Below, in pieces: positions 35,273 through 47,433 of a stretch of DNA of 64,000 nucleotides (positions are counted from its first letter, which is position 1; each line of letters opens with the position of its first letter). The notes beneath the pieces are model-generated. The model had not been told where the DNA came from. It worked only from the letters and a program-made list of their open reading frames with translations, and ran no database searches. Location: the NCBI GenBank assembly GCA_006386115.1, contig VFIW01000002.1, positions 930,001 through 994,000 of the forward strand, given 5' to 3'. Source of the stretch: Globisporangium splendens. Its lineage: Eukaryota > Oomycota > Peronosporomycetes > Pythiales > Pythiaceae. A program made the translations under genes and the position numbers.

Positions 35273-36553
35273 TTTTATGCGCTATGGGCGAAGATCGGAA
35301 TCTTTCTTTATAAGGTGAGGTATATTTAGGTTCATCTTCGTGACCTACAATATCCATTCTCCTAACTACTCTACGAAGATCGGAATCACTCCTGGTCACG
35401 ACCCCGCAATCTGGATCTTCAGTCTGGATCTACCACATACTCCAAGGCATGCATGGACCACGATCAAGAAACACATTATCGGACACAAGTGCTCCAATGA
35501 ACATCTCCAAGATCACCTCTATTCCGTCGCACACATGCTGTGGCGATATATGAGCGCGACGCTCATACATGCCATTTGGTGTGCGCATCTGCGACGCATG
35601 GATTCGGATCCAATCGAATCGACTGCTGAGATGGCGATCATGATGACCAGATTAGAGGCAGGAATGCGAAACCTCGCACGACTCGCTGAAGCGCAAGCTG
35701 GAGACTCTGGCGGTCACACGTTTGCAGCAGTCCTCAAGGCATATGTCGACTGCTTTCTCAGCCAAACCGACACCATCCTCTTGACTCCAAATGATACTCG
35801 CGGCATTTACCTGTTGTTTTTCGATGGTGGATCACGCGGCAATCCAGGACCAGGAGGGACTGGATCCATTATCGCGCGTGTCCATAAGGACTCGCACACA
35901 GCCAGTTTAATTTGGGCCGCCAGCATGGCGTATAGCAGGAAGGACACGACCAACAACTTTGCCGAGTACTGGGGTCTCATACACGGACTCCGAGAAGCAC
36001 AACGCAGTCACTTCGAACCGTTGTACGTGATTGGAGACAGTGCACTAATTATCTCCCAACAGAGAATGCATCGGTCCCCTCGACAGCACCGATTGGCACG
36101 TTTATACCAGACAAGTCGACGACTCGCGGATTGCATCGACATCCGAGGATGGTACCATCACTACCGTGACTTCAACAAGATGGCGGACTCAGCCGCCAAC
36201 CTAGCCATGGACACCAGAACCTCAACGCAGGTTCACTTCCCAACTCAAAGAGCTGCTTTCAACAATCTCACTGCTTTCAACAATCTCACCCAGGATCTTG
36301 ACAACGACGTCATGCATTGGCTTGTGTGGAGTTCGGAAGACCCAAGGTCATTGGACAACACAAAGCAGCCTCACATTGGACCAAGAGAACATGCCATCCT
36401 GGTCAAAGATTATTTAGCATTCAGAAGTGATCTATTGCAATCCGCGCTATAGACATATTTACACTCCTTCATGAAATTCGTAATGAAGATTAGGTAGGAG
36501 AATGGATATTGTAGGTCACGAAGATGAACCTAAATATACCTCACCTTATAAAG
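35273..36553 (+). mobile_element. LINE-B 3' fragment, unit 3
   Basis: This is the same truncation point and content as in units 1, 2, 4 and 5. Most of it is one open frame (35340-36452) spanning the ORF2 C-terminal linker and RNase H with DGGSRGNPGPGG. Near 36260-36290 an in-frame duplication of 18 bp repeats TGCTTTCAACAATCTCAC. The 71-bp tail insertion is at 35303-35373, between copies of CGAAGATCGGAATC at 35289-35302 and 35374-35387. Confidence 0.85.
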
Positions 36554-36851
36554 ACGATGAGTCCCGAACCCCTCGTTTAGGCGTCGGAAGAAGTGTTCTC
36601 GCTCTGATCTCTTGTTGGGTGCGTACACATATTAATCCACATCACTCCTTTGGACTTGACAGCGACTGTGCGATTTGTCCACTTGGATACTTCGATTAGT
36701 TGTGCTTCGCTAATCGTCTTCGGATTTGTGAGCATTGCCACTCCGCCAGTCGCGTCTGGATGGATGGACCAAAAGGACTCTGGTTCGTCCACGTTTGCAA
36801 CCCATCCTATTCGATTCCAGCAATGTCTGAATCTGCGTTTTTCTTTGGCTA
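36554..36851 (-). mobile_element. Old LINE-A endonuclease-region scrap, unit 3
   Basis: It is the reverse-orientation counterpart of 4797-5091, with the same frame damage. It has no function. Confidence 0.78.
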
Positions 36852-37146
36852 TTCCTACTCGAAGGTGCCATGGCAAACTATTTAGGAGCAAGGACACTGT
36901 AGTTCGGCAATCTTAACTCAATATGCCTCACCTTTAACATCAAGGTGGCGCTGATGACATGCTCTTGCGCGAATTTCAATCACGTGCACAACAGAAGCTA
37001 TTCGGATACAACAAATGCTAAGATGCCAAGTTGTGGTGATGTATTAGCTAGATCCAGTATCACTGAGATCCTAGCGTGAGCTGGCTAAGTAATCGCTCTG
37101 GGTCCTAGTACGACGGACGGTGGGTGTTTCGCACTCGAGGGGCTAT

Positions 37147-38321
37147 CTACTTCTTCGACGCCACTTCGATGCCGATCTTGCCAATGTGACGAGCAGACTT
37201 CAAGTGGTCGAACGCCTCGAGCACGTCCTCGCGACTGAACCCAAACGTCTTGTGGATGTACGGCTGGATGTTCTTGTTCGACACGAACCGGACCACATCT
37301 TCCAGCAGCTGCTTGCTGCCGATCACGACGCCGCGGACGATGCAGCCCTTGTCCAACACCATGCCTGCGACGCCGGGCATGTCTTCTTGCTTGGCCGACG
37401 CGAGGAAGCCAATGACCGCGATCATCCCGCCACGCGCACACGCTTTGATGCTTTGCGCAATGGTGCCCGCGCCGCCGTTCTCGATGATGTAGTCGGCGCC
37501 TCTGCCGTGCGTGATGCGGTTGGCTTCGGCCGCCCAGTCGGGCGTCTTGCGGTAGTTGATGACATAGTCCACACCAAAGTTGTCCTTCACGAACTGGAGC
37601 TTCTCGTCCGAGGACGACGTGATGATCGTGACGGCGCCTGCAGCCTTGGCGAGCTGAAGACCCGTGATGGAAACTCCTCCGGTGCCTGGTAGGTACGACC
37701 ATGGTGATCGAGTCGGAATGCACACACACGCACACAAGAAACAGAATATGTGAGCGACGGAGACTTTGAAAGCCGATATGAGACAAATGACAAGAAAGAG
37801 ATCCAACCTTGAAAGAGCACGGTCTGGCCGGGATGCAGCGGGATGCAGCCAAAGAGAGCATTCCAGGCCGTGACACCCGTGCAGACGAGAGAGGCCAGCT
37901 GCGTGAAGCTCAACTTGCACTCTTCTGGGATCTTTGTGACCGCTACGGCTGGCACCGCAACGTACTGACGCAGCACGCCGTCCAAGAAGCCGCCGAGCGA
38001 GTGGACCCAGTCCCTCTGCGGTCCGTACAGGTTGGAGAGGTCAAAGTTGGTCACGACACGGTCTCCAACGCTGATGCCTTCCACGGCGTCGCCCACGGCC
38101 GCCACGACTCCGGCGCTGTCGGAGCACGGGACGACGTTGTCCTTCACCGGGAACGGGTACGTTCCGTTGGAGATGGCCAGGTCTCGGTAGTTGAGCGTCA
38201 GTCCTCGCACCTCCACGAGCACCTCGTGGGCGGCCACAGTTGGCACTGGCTCAAGGGCGCATGTCAAGTTGTGGTGCGACGTGCGCTCGCCGTGACGAAA
38301 GACCAGGTTCGCAGATGCCAT
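37147..38321 (-). CDS. MDR-family NAD(P)-dependent oxidoreductase, copy 3
   Basis: The exons are 38321-37808 and 37685-37147, with a GT-AG intron at 37807-37686. It is a full 350-residue product with the same GroES-like and Rossmann domains and GTGGVSITG loop as copy 1. Relative to copy 1 it has Thr in place of Ala at residue 20, and Tyr in place of His in the GVDxVINY stretch. The 5' region is interrupted by element M at 38447, 126 bp upstream of the ATG. The core promoter is intact, but more distal control elements are displaced. Confidence 0.9.
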
Positions 38322-38346
38322 GAGTACGTGATAGTTGGTTGTTGAT

Positions 38347-38363
38347 GGGAAATTGTAGAGTGA
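38347..38363 (-). promoter_or_regulatory. Inr/FPR core promoter, gene copy 3
   Basis: On the minus strand this reads TCACTCTACAATTTCCC, 25 bp before the ATG at 38321. Confidence 0.67.
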
Positions 38364-38446
38364 TGCTAAGCAGCTGTGGGCGGGGCGACGAGTGCAGTTT
38401 GCCTCTCTAGTGTTGTTGCCTGGATGTGCAGCGCTCTACTATCCAT

Positions 38447-39419
38447 GATGATAATGATGATGATAAGAAATCTATTGAACGTAAAGTTTAAGATTTCCCG
38501 GGGAAGAGAATTGGTAGGTTCTCAGCTATCATATCCTGCCGTAACACAAGCGTTCTCACACTTGTGTCCGGGGTTTTCGTGATTTTCTAGTTTTTATGTC
38601 ATTTATTTTCTTCGTGTGGGCGCATCGTCACTTGTGGGTTTCATTGCGAGGGGTCTTGGTGCGGCAGAGCCGGTTGGCTTTGTCACGGGTGTCTTGAGCT
38701 GCGCGGTGTGGTGGTCACAGACAGCGGGGGTCTTGTGCTGCGCGGTGTGGTGGCCACAAACAGCGGGGGGGGTCTTGTGCTGCGCGGTGTGGTGGCCGCA
38801 GACAGCGGGGGGTCTTTTGCTGCGTGGTGTGTGGCCGCAAACGCGGGGGGTCTTGTGCTGCGCGGTGGTGGCCGCAACAGCGGGGGGGTCTTGTGCTGCG
38901 CGGTGTGGTGGCCGCACAGCGGGGGGTCTTGTGCTGCGCGGTGTGGTGGCCGCAAACAGCGGGGGGGGTCTTGTGCTGCGCGGTGTGGTGGCCGCAAACA
39001 GCGGGGGTCTTTTGCTGCGCGGTGTGGTGGGCCGCAAACAGCGGGGGGGGTCTTGTGCTGCGCGGTGTCTGTGCTGCGCGGGTGTGGTGGCCGCAAACAG
39101 CGGGGTGGGGGGTCTTGTGCTGCGCGGTGTGGTGGCCGCAAACAGCGGGGGGTCTTGTGCTGCGCGGTGTGGTGGCCGCAAACAGCGGGGGGTGCTTGGT
39201 GCGCGTCGCTTGTTAGCGACGTTGCCGGTTCATTGTGCTGCGTGACGATTGGTCACGTACAGCGGGTCAATATCGTGCTCAAATTGGTCGTGCATTCCAT
39301 TCCTCACCACCCCAGGGCCTCCAAGAAGGAGGGATTCTCTCCCAGGGATGGGCCGGCCCAAACTGGACCGCTGAGGCTGGAACTGGACCGCTTGTGCTTG
39401 ACTTGGAATATTGGAGAAT
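38447..39419 (-). mobile_element. Element M: minisatellite-bearing non-autonomous retroelement, copy 1
   Basis: The 973-bp element is flanked by a perfect 16-bp duplication, GCGCTCTACTATCCAT, at 38431-38446 and 39420-39435. Its 5' end is at 39419 and starts ATTCTCCAATATTCC on the minus strand. Its 3' end carries an ATC/ATT-rich tail at 38447-38467. Just before the tail, AAACTTTATG and GTTCAATAGAT-like sequence resembles the LINE-A 3' end (AAACTATATG...GTTCAATAGA). No protein domain is found, and most reading frames are repeat translations. A possible 7-bp-stem hairpin, ACACAAG/CTTGTGT, lies near 38545-38570. It is best explained as a SINE-like or deletion-derivative rider of LINE-A; that link is inferred. 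Confidence 0.78.
38693..39195 (+). repeat. GC-rich minisatellite in element M, about 12 units
   Basis: About 12 imperfect units of roughly 37-43 bp each contain TGCTGCGCGGTGTGGTGGCC followed by GCAAACAGC and a run of 5-8 G. Length variation is mostly in the G run. One unit, near 39055-39090, carries an internal duplication. The repeated G runs could form G-quadruplexes. Long frames across it are low-complexity and not genes. Confidence 0.93.
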
Positions 39420-39749
39420 GCGCTCTACTATCCATTGTTCTTGAGAGAGAGCTGCCTGCCCATCGTCTGTGTATCCTGGCTTATAGGATTTTCTGATAGT
39501 GTAATCAATACAGGGGACATGGCGTCCCAAGCCTCGGAGTTTGCATTCGTGGACTGGGAAGTGGTAGGCAAGAGTGGGGGTGGGGCAAAAGATAAAGAGA
39601 AACAGAGATCATGATAGGCTGTATAGTGAATGTATCGTTTTGGGGTCCTGATCCTTTCTTGAGATGGACAACGGATGACTCACTCCAGTCGAGCACCAAC
39701 GACATCGATTCTCCAATATTCCAAGTCAAGCACAAGCGGTCCAGTTCCA

Positions 39750-42700
39750 GCGAGAGAGAGAGAGAAGGTAATTCTATTTAACTTATGATCTGCATACAGT
39801 TTAAGAATTCCGGAGTCTCATTAACACTGCTGACAGTGAGGTGTTTCTAAGTTTTGACGGTGTGGCACCGATATCATTGTCGAGTAGAACTGCGACTTGG
39901 GACATAAGAATTTGATCGTTCCCCCGCGATTCATCGGTGAGTATCTTCGCACTCTTGGAGTTCATTGCCACGTTGGCGAGAAGATCGGCCATTTTGTTTT
40001 GTTCTCGTATTGTGTGATTCCAGGAGATCCACGCAAAGTTGGCGATGATTTGGTTTACCCGAACTGCTAGTGGCTGCAACTCGGTCTGGTATATTGAGGC
40101 GAACCCGTTCTGGGCTGCGATAATCATTTGGCTGTCTCCGAAGACTTCCAACTTGACTTCATAGTGCTGTAGGTAGTGTGCACTGTATGCCAGGCCATCT
40201 TTCAGCGCGTTGTACTCGCACCGGTTGTTCGTGACTTCTGGTCCCATGTACGCATAGCCGCATGCTTTGAGTTCCCATCGATTGCTGCGTTCATTCAGGA
40301 AGATGAGTGCCCAACCACTGCCTCCTGGACCTGGGTTGCCGCGTGCACCTCCATCGAAATACAAACGCGCTGTCGCCCACGCTTCAAGTTGGCGTGACAT
40401 GTCTTGTCTCTCCAGTACGCTGAGCAGTTGGCTCAGGCAAGTTGCATTGATCTTTTCTCCTTTGAGCGTTCTCATCCGATGAGCCACAGCTCGCATTTGC
40501 ATCACACACGCAGTCCACACACGCTTGGTGCTTTCTTCGATAGCAACGTGTTGCCGTTCATGCACTATTTCCACTCTCGTTCTCCACAGCAATACTGGGA
40601 TGCTTGATGTGACTATAAACCAGAGTTTCTGTAGTGCTGTCGAGTGTTCCGGAGTAATGAACCCGAAGCTCTTTTCCAATTCCCGGAGCAAAGATCGTTG
40701 ACCTGGTGGGGCTGAGCGGCTAGCAATATGCGGCAGGAAGAGATTGAGTGCTTGCTCCGTCAATGTTCGACCAATCCATCGCCCGAGGAACGCCGTCCAC
40801 GCGGCTTGTGCTCGCTTGCAACTCCAGACTATGTGTGAGATAGTTTCTTTTGTCTCCCCACATCCGGCATTGCTTGGGCACGCTGGAGACTCGATCCTTC
40901 CCGGATGGAACAGGTTGAGCTGCATCGTAGAAATCCGGTATGTCGTCCACATCTGATACGGCGTAAGACATCGTCGTTGTTTCCATAGATCTGCTGGTAG
41001 CCGATACTGCACATGACTGTACCACCGATCGGTTTTCGCGACTTCGTTGAGCTTGTCTACGAGTCCACCGAGACCTTGATACAGCTTGCTGTGCAGCCTC
41101 CGTGTTCGTGCTCGGTCAATTGTCTTCTGGATGCTGTTTGGGGGAGTACGTTCATGCACCAGCCATGGACAATGCGTCGTGAACGGGTGCGGTTTGAATG
41201 TCCACCCTACAGTTTTTATTTCTTCTTCGATCATTGCAACGTCTTGTTGGCAAGTAGCATCCCCGGTCCAGTCGGTCACTGTCCAGAGAACTCCGTTTGT
41301 TTGCCGTTGCATCTGAATGTAGTCCGTGTGGCTCCTCTCCGACCCTGGCATCGCGATGATGGTTCCCATGCCGTTGCTGATCCACTTGTACTCTCGTTTT
41401 GTGGGTTTCCTGCTCCACGGCTCCTGCTGACTGATTAGCTGGTTGCCTGCATCGATTTCTGTCTCCGGTGAGCATAGAATGATGCTGGTTACGAGTTTTC
41501 GCAGGACGGCCCTTCGTTTGGACGTGAGAGTCGCCGTCATGGTTGGTAGCCGCACGGAGAACACTCGCTCTTCTTCCCTTTTCACGTTGAAGCTGGCCAA
41601 ATTGCATTCCTTCAGGAAAGAAACCGTTTTGACCGTGTACTGCTCGCCTTGGCTGTCGATTATCCAGGGGTTGTCGTTCCACTGGAAGGATGGCAGGAAG
41701 GCTCGAGTCTCTTCCGATAGCTGATGTATCGTCTGCTCAGGTTTTCTCCCAAAGTACACACCTACTCGTCCGTCTGATCTCCACTCGAGGTCCACGGTCG
41801 GTAGCAAGGATTCCATTTGCCGCTTTAGATCGTCTTTCCACGCGGGATTGCGTCCCTCTGCAGCCACCAGGTCTTCACCGAGGTACTCCCACCCGAGTCT
41901 GTGGATATTGTTCGTCTGGTACAGCCTTGTCTGTGCGTGCTGGCTTCGCTCCTTTGGCGAAATCGCGCAGCATCCCCAGTTTTGACTTTTGTCCTGATGA
42001 ACCTGTTCATGCCAAGCTTCTGTATACCTGTCTCGCGCTCGCTGTAGCCACCGAGTTGTCCGCTGCATCGCTTGTCGCTTTATTGCCAAAGGTATTGAAT
42101 AGAGACCAATACCTCCTTCCTTGACCAGCAGGTAGAGCAGGGAAGGACTCACCTTGTGCCTCATGCCGTCTGTGCCGAGTATCGATTTCCACAAAAATTG
42201 CTTTTGTAGATTCACTAGCTGATCCACGACCTTCGCTGGGGGCTTGATGTAGCCGGCAGTGAATAGAATCGCCGGCAGCAAGACCGAATTCAGTATAAGC
42301 ACTCTCCCCACCACACTGTTGGAGACTTTGGTCGCGATAATCAATCTTGTTCGGAGCTTTTGCAGGCGATCCTCCCAATTAGCTTGTGTGATGTTCCCGG
42401 TTCCTATTTGGATGCCAAGGTACCTCACCGTCTCTCCATGCTTCAGGATTGGAATGCCGCATCTTTGTTCTTGGACTACTGCTGTGTTGAGACAGATGTA
42501 GCTGCTTTTCGTTGGTTGCACGTGCAGCCCTGATTGCTGGCCAAACTCGGTCAGCAGCTGCATCAGCCGAGGCAGCTGTTTCCCTTGTTTCAAAAAGACA
42601 GCAGAGTCGTCGACGAAGGTCGAAATAAGATGGGGTTCTGCTCCTGATCTGGTCACACGAATCCCTTCCAGATAGGGGTCTTGTTGTACTGCCAGTGCGA

Positions 42701-43251
42701 GAATCTCCGCAGCAACGATAAACAGCAGAGGGGCCAGGGGGCAACCTTGACGAATGCCCGACTTGACCTCCCATTCTTTCGACAGTTCCCCGTTCACCAG
42801 GTACTGCGCCGTAGTGTCCGTGTGCATTCGACGTACTAAATCCACAAATTGTCGCCCAAAGCCGAACTTGCTCAGCACAAGGTACAGAAAGTCTCTGTCC
42901 AGTGTGTCGTAAGCCTTCATGAAGTCAAGCATCACAATTCCCGGAGCGTCATCGAACCCTTCAGTGCTGCTGTGGTACGCTTTATCCAAAGCGGCTTGCA
43001 TGATGAGGATCGCGTTCTCCATCAGTCGGTCGCGTACGAAGCCTTGTTGTTCTTCTCCGATGATCCCCAGAAGGATGTCTTGCAGCCTTGTTGCTAGGAC
43101 TTTTGCAAACAACTTGTATGTGGTCGTAAGCAGAGTGATCGGTCTGTAATCGAGGGGATTTGGCGAATCTCCTTTCTTGCGCAACGGAATAACGATTCCT
43201 TGACCGAATGATCTTGGCATGGGTGCCCCGCGTTGGATGTTGTTGAATTCA
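39750..43251 (-). mobile_element. 5'-truncated LINE-A inserted in element M
   Basis: This 3.5-kb LINE-A piece starts within RT and ends with the GA/CT tail (CGAGAGAGAGAG on the + strand). The 13-bp duplication CGGTCCAGTTCCA lies at 39737-39749 and 43252-43264. It is nearly identical to the 3' half of the full-length copy at 8435-17715. Confidence 0.92.
39801..43248 (-). CDS. LINE-A ORF2 3' half, uninterrupted frame
   Basis: The frame is open from the truncation point to the stop at 39801, covering about 1148 residues. It runs from the RT finger region (NPLDYRPITLL) through LDFMKAYD, SGIRQGCPLAP, FVDD, the zinc-binding CPSNAGCGE region, and RNase H with FDGGARGNPGPGG, CEYNALKDG, FGDSQ and KMADLLAN. 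It has the base that is missing near 15543 in the full-length copy, so it shows the original frame. The endonuclease is missing. The frame continues upstream into M to about 43394, but no ATG begins it there, so normal expression is doubtful. Confidence 0.85.
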
Positions 43252-43440
43252 CGGTCCAGTTCCAACTTCAGCGGTCCAGTTTGGGCCGGCCCATCCCAGG
43301 GAGAGAATCCCTCCTTCTTGGAGGCCCTGGGGTGGTGAGGAATGGAATGCACGACCAATTTGAGCACGACTATTGACCCGCTGTACGTGACCAATCGTCA
43401 CGCAGCACAACGAACCGGCAACGTCGCTAACAAGCGACGC

Positions 43441-43606
43441 AGCACATGACCCCCCGCTGTTTGTGGCCACCACACCGCGCAGCACATGACCCCCCGCTGT
43501 TTGCGGCCACCACACCGCACAGCACAAGACCCCCCGCTGTCTGCGGCCACCACACCGCGCAGCTCAAGACACCCCGCTGTTTGTGGCCACCACACCGCGC
43601 AGCTCA
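43441..43606 (-). repeat. Minisatellite in element M copy 2, about 4 units
   Basis: There are four units of 40 bp, the reverse complement of those at 38693-39195. They are more regular, with a C run of 4-6. The unit number differs threefold between the two M copies. Confidence 0.92.
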
Positions 43607-43889
43607 AGACACCCGTGACAAAGCCAACCGGCTCTGCCGCACCAAGACCCCTCGCAATGAAACCCACAAGTGACGATGCGCCCACACGAAGAAAATAAAT
43701 GACATAAAAACTAGAAAATCACGAAAACCCCGGACACAAGTGTGAGAACGCTTGTGTTACGGCAGGATATGATAGCTGAGAACCTACCAATTCTCTTCCC
43801 CGGGAAATCTTAAACTTTATGTTCAATAGATTTCTTATCATCTCAGCACCAACGACATCAATACCGGTATCGAACCGATACTATCGATG

Positions 43890-45718
43890 CAGGTGGTAAT
43901 CCAAACGAACGATTATCCTTGGGTGATGTGAACCAAGTTAACACAACCAGAATATACTGTTGACGTTTCCCGGAATGTCGACGTCATTTATCTTTATCTT
44001 TATAAGGTGAGGTATATTTAGGTTCATCGTCGTGACCTACAATATCCATTCTCCTACCTAATCTTCATTACGAATTTCATGAAGGAGTGTAAATATGTCT
44101 ATAGCGCGGATTGCAATAGATCACTTCTGAATGCTAAATAATCTTTGACCAGGATGGCATGTTCTCTTGGTCCTATGTGAGGCTGCCTTGTGTTGGTGTC
44201 GACGTCATTTGGTGGTGAATGCGTGTGCTGCTCAGACTACTGCGATTCCAAACACCGTCGCCACCCAGTTCATTGACCTGAAACTCGTAGATAGCAGCCA
44301 GCACATGCCGAGGTATTATGCTAGCACATACTCTCCGACTGTTCCGTCGCAAACACAGCACTGCCACGCCGCAGTGCTGAATGGATGAGACTCCTTCACC
44401 CAGCCCCAACACATTCGACTTTCCAGCCCGGCTGGAAGACCGACACCCCATAAAAGGCACTAACTCCTACACCAATAGAGCCTGTTGCTGCACGCTGCTC
44501 CTCCGACTTCCAACTCTTGTGAGCCACGGAACAATTTGAAGCACAACTATGATCCCCCAAGCACGGAAACAGCACCCAGTGCGATTCCTAGTGCCACTAT
44601 CACGAGACGCACAAACTCTGCTACCAACCAAGTGCTCTCAGTCCGAGTCACGACGACCCACCGCGTGCACTCCGGCCGACTGCGGGCAATCAGACATTTC
44701 CCGTTTAAAGGTGGTACACAACCCCACCTCAAGTTGGAGTACAAAAGATCCAGGTGGTGTTAGTTCAAACGCTGCTTGTACAAACAACGAGCAGATTATG
44801 CACGAGAGTACGCAATTTTGTGCAGATGTAAGATTTTTCGCCTTCCAATAGCGCTGATCGGACGCGACCTGCGAGCAAGCAAGCAAGCCGTTCGCAAGAT
44901 CGCACTGTAGCTCTTCGACACCTACAGTTTGAACCTCCATCTATCTACCAACCACATCGACATCATCCATGATGACAGGCCGATCTCGTTCTTGTTTGTG
45001 CACTTAGATGCATTGCGTCGCTTCACACACGTCCAAGCCAACCGCAGCTGATCCTTCGTTAACTGACGACTCGGGCGATCAAACCAACCATGTCGAGCGC
45101 GCTGTTGGAGATCATCAAGACGATGGCGTCTCTCTCGTCGTCGATGACCAACCTGAGCTGAGCCTGTCGCCATCCATGTACAAGATCCGCAAAGAGAAGT
45201 CGTGTGGAGAAGTGCAAGTGCTCCCGTTGCTATCGTTGTGGGGAACTGTCGTATCTGGAAAGTCTCTTTCGATTACTTGTATGCATCTTGGGCATGTGCA
45301 ATCAAAAACGAACTCAAGCGCTTGTGTCAATCGCAGTTTTGTCAACATGATGCTCTACAGATACCTTTCTGGTAGCATATTCCCTCTCTTCGTGACTTCT
45401 TGTTGTTGGAGATGCTCTTGCGATCGGGTACTTGTCCGTTTATTATCGCTATACGACGGAGCCTACCGAAGTTCGGAAACGATTGGCGTGCTTGCTTCTG
45501 TGGAATGTGCCGATCACGCTCTTTGCGTTCTCGGGGAGTGAGCTCACGGCCATTACGCATGCATCGAAGAGCGAGATGGGTATGTTTCGAGCCACATCTG
45601 GCTGAACAGGTAACGCATTCACCAAATGACGTCGACGCTTGGGGAGACGTCAACATGATATCCGGATGGCTTCGGCTCAACAGAAGGGTAATCATTCGTC
45701 CGGTTGGATTACCACCTG
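43890..45718 (-). mobile_element. TIR-bearing element, copy 4
   Basis: It is 1829 bp including the LINE-B tail at 43990-44196 in the outer TIR, and nearly identical to copy 3. No gene is supported inside. Confidence 0.6.
43990..44196 (-). mobile_element. 207-bp LINE-B tail in TIR copy 4
   Basis: The duplication TGTCGACGTCATTT lies at 43976-43989 and 44197-44210. It has the same site and length as the insertion at 33388-33594, so one event was copied by unit duplication. Confidence 0.9.
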
Positions 45719-45874
45719 TGCTGACATTGAAGTGTATTGACAAAATGATGAGGCTGGTACTCGAGTGGAGAGAATAATCAATTGCCCGTCCTATCTCTTT
45801 ACAGGTGTAAGAAAACCCTGTCACTTAGTTTGTTTTTTTTGGGGGGGGAGGGGCAAAGATACCTTAACTTGTCA

Positions 45875-47136
45875 TTTTATGCGCTATGGGCGAAGATCGG
45901 AATCTTTCTTTATAAGGTGAGGTATATTTAGGTTCATCTTCGTGACCTACAATATCCATTCTCCTAACTACTCTACGAAGATCGGAATCACTCCTGGTCA
46001 CGACCCCGCAATCTGGATCTTCAGTCTGGATCTACCACATACTCCAAGGCATGCATGGACCACGATCAAGAAACACATTATCGGACACAAGTGCTCCAAT
46101 GAACATCTCCAAGATCACCTCTATTCCGTCGCACACATGCTGTGGCGATATATGAGCGCGACGCTCATACATGCCATTTGGTGTGCGCATCTGCGACGCA
46201 TGGATTCGGATCCAATCGAATCGACTGCTGAGATGGCGATCATGATGACCAGATTAGAGGCAGGAATGCGAAACCTCGCACGACTCGCTGAAGCGCAAGC
46301 TGGAGACTCTGGCGGTCACACGTTGCAGCAGTCCTCAAGGCATATGTCGACTGCTTTCTCAGCCAAACCGACACCATCCCCTTGACTCCAAATGATACTC
46401 GCGGCATTTACCTGTTGTTTTTCGATGGTGGATCACGCGGCAATCCAGGACCAGGAGGGACTGGATCCATTATCGCGCGTGTCCATAAGGACTCGCACAC
46501 AGCCAGTTTAATTTGGGCCGCCAGCATGGCGTATAGCAGGAAGGACACGACCAACAACTTTGCCGAGTACTGGGGTCTCATACACGGACTCCGAGAAGCC
46601 CAACGCAGTCACTTCGAACCGTTGTACGTGATTGGAGACAGTGCACTCATTATCTCCCAACAGAGAATGCATCGGTCCCCTCGACAGCACCGATTGGCAC
46701 GTTTATACCAGACAAGTCGACGACTCGCGGATTGCATCGACATCCGAGGATGGTACCATCACTACCGTGCCTTCAACAAGATGGCGGACTCAGCCGCCAA
46801 CCTAGCCATGGACACCAGAACCTCAACGCAGGTTCACTTCCCAACTCAAAGAGCTGCTTTCAACAATCTCACCCAGGATCTTGACAACGACGTCATGCAT
46901 TGGCTTGTGCGAAGTTCGGAAGACCCAAGGTCATTGGACAACACAAGGCAGCCTCACATAGGACCAAGAGAACATGCCATCCTGGTCAAAGATTATTTAG
47001 CATTCAGAAGTGATCTAGTGCAATCCGCGCTATAGACACATTTACACTCCTTCATGAAATTCGTAATGAAGATTAGGTAGGAGAATGGATATTGTAGGTC
47101 ACGAAGATGAACCTAAATATACCTCACCTTATAAAG
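45875..47136 (+). mobile_element. LINE-B 3' fragment, unit 4
   Basis: This is the ORF2 C-terminal linker and RNase H (46382-47035, DGGSRGNPGPGG). A base lost near 46323 breaks the frame upstream of RNase H, unlike unit 3. The 71-bp nested tail is at 45905-45975, with CGAAGATCGGAATC duplicated at 45891-45904 and 45976-45989. Confidence 0.85.
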
Positions 47137-47433
47137 ACGATGAGTCCCGAACCCCTCGTTTAGGCGTCGGAAGAAGTGTTCTCGCTCTGATCTCTTGTTG
47201 GGTGCGTACACATATTAATCCACATCACTCCTTTGGACTTGACAGCGACTGTGCGATTTGTCCACTTGGATACTTCGATTAGTTGTGCTTCGCTAATCGT
47301 CTTCGGATTTGTGAGCATTGCCACTCCGCCAGTCGCGTCTGGATGGATGGACCAAAAGGACTCTGGTTCGTCCACGTTTGCAACCCATCCTATTCGATTC
47401 CAGCAATGTCTGAATCTGCGTTTTTCTTTGGCT
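47137..47433 (-). mobile_element. Old LINE-A endonuclease-region scrap, unit 4
   Basis: It is the counterpart of 4797-5091 with the same degraded frame. It lies between LINE-B and the oxidoreductase 3' flank. Confidence 0.78.

Larger units (their letters stand above)
39707..43844 (+). mobile_element. Element M copy 2, split by LINE-A
   Basis: M in + orientation spans 39707-39749 and 43252-43844, about 620 bp net. It is flanked by the 15-bp duplication AGCACCAACGACATC at 39692-39706 and 43845-43859. It starts GATTCTCCAATATTCC and ends TTTCTTATCATCT. It has only about four minisatellite units where copy 1 has twelve. A 5'-truncated LINE-A lies at 39750-43251. Confidence 0.85.

Noticed and set aside
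38603..39496. Long frames (130-262 codons) across the minisatellite
   Set aside because: They are translations of the repeat with frame-independent low complexity; G-run length changes would break them.
38693..43606. CRISPR-like array
   Set aside because: Units are contiguous and alike throughout with no unique spacers, and the context is eukaryotic retroelements.
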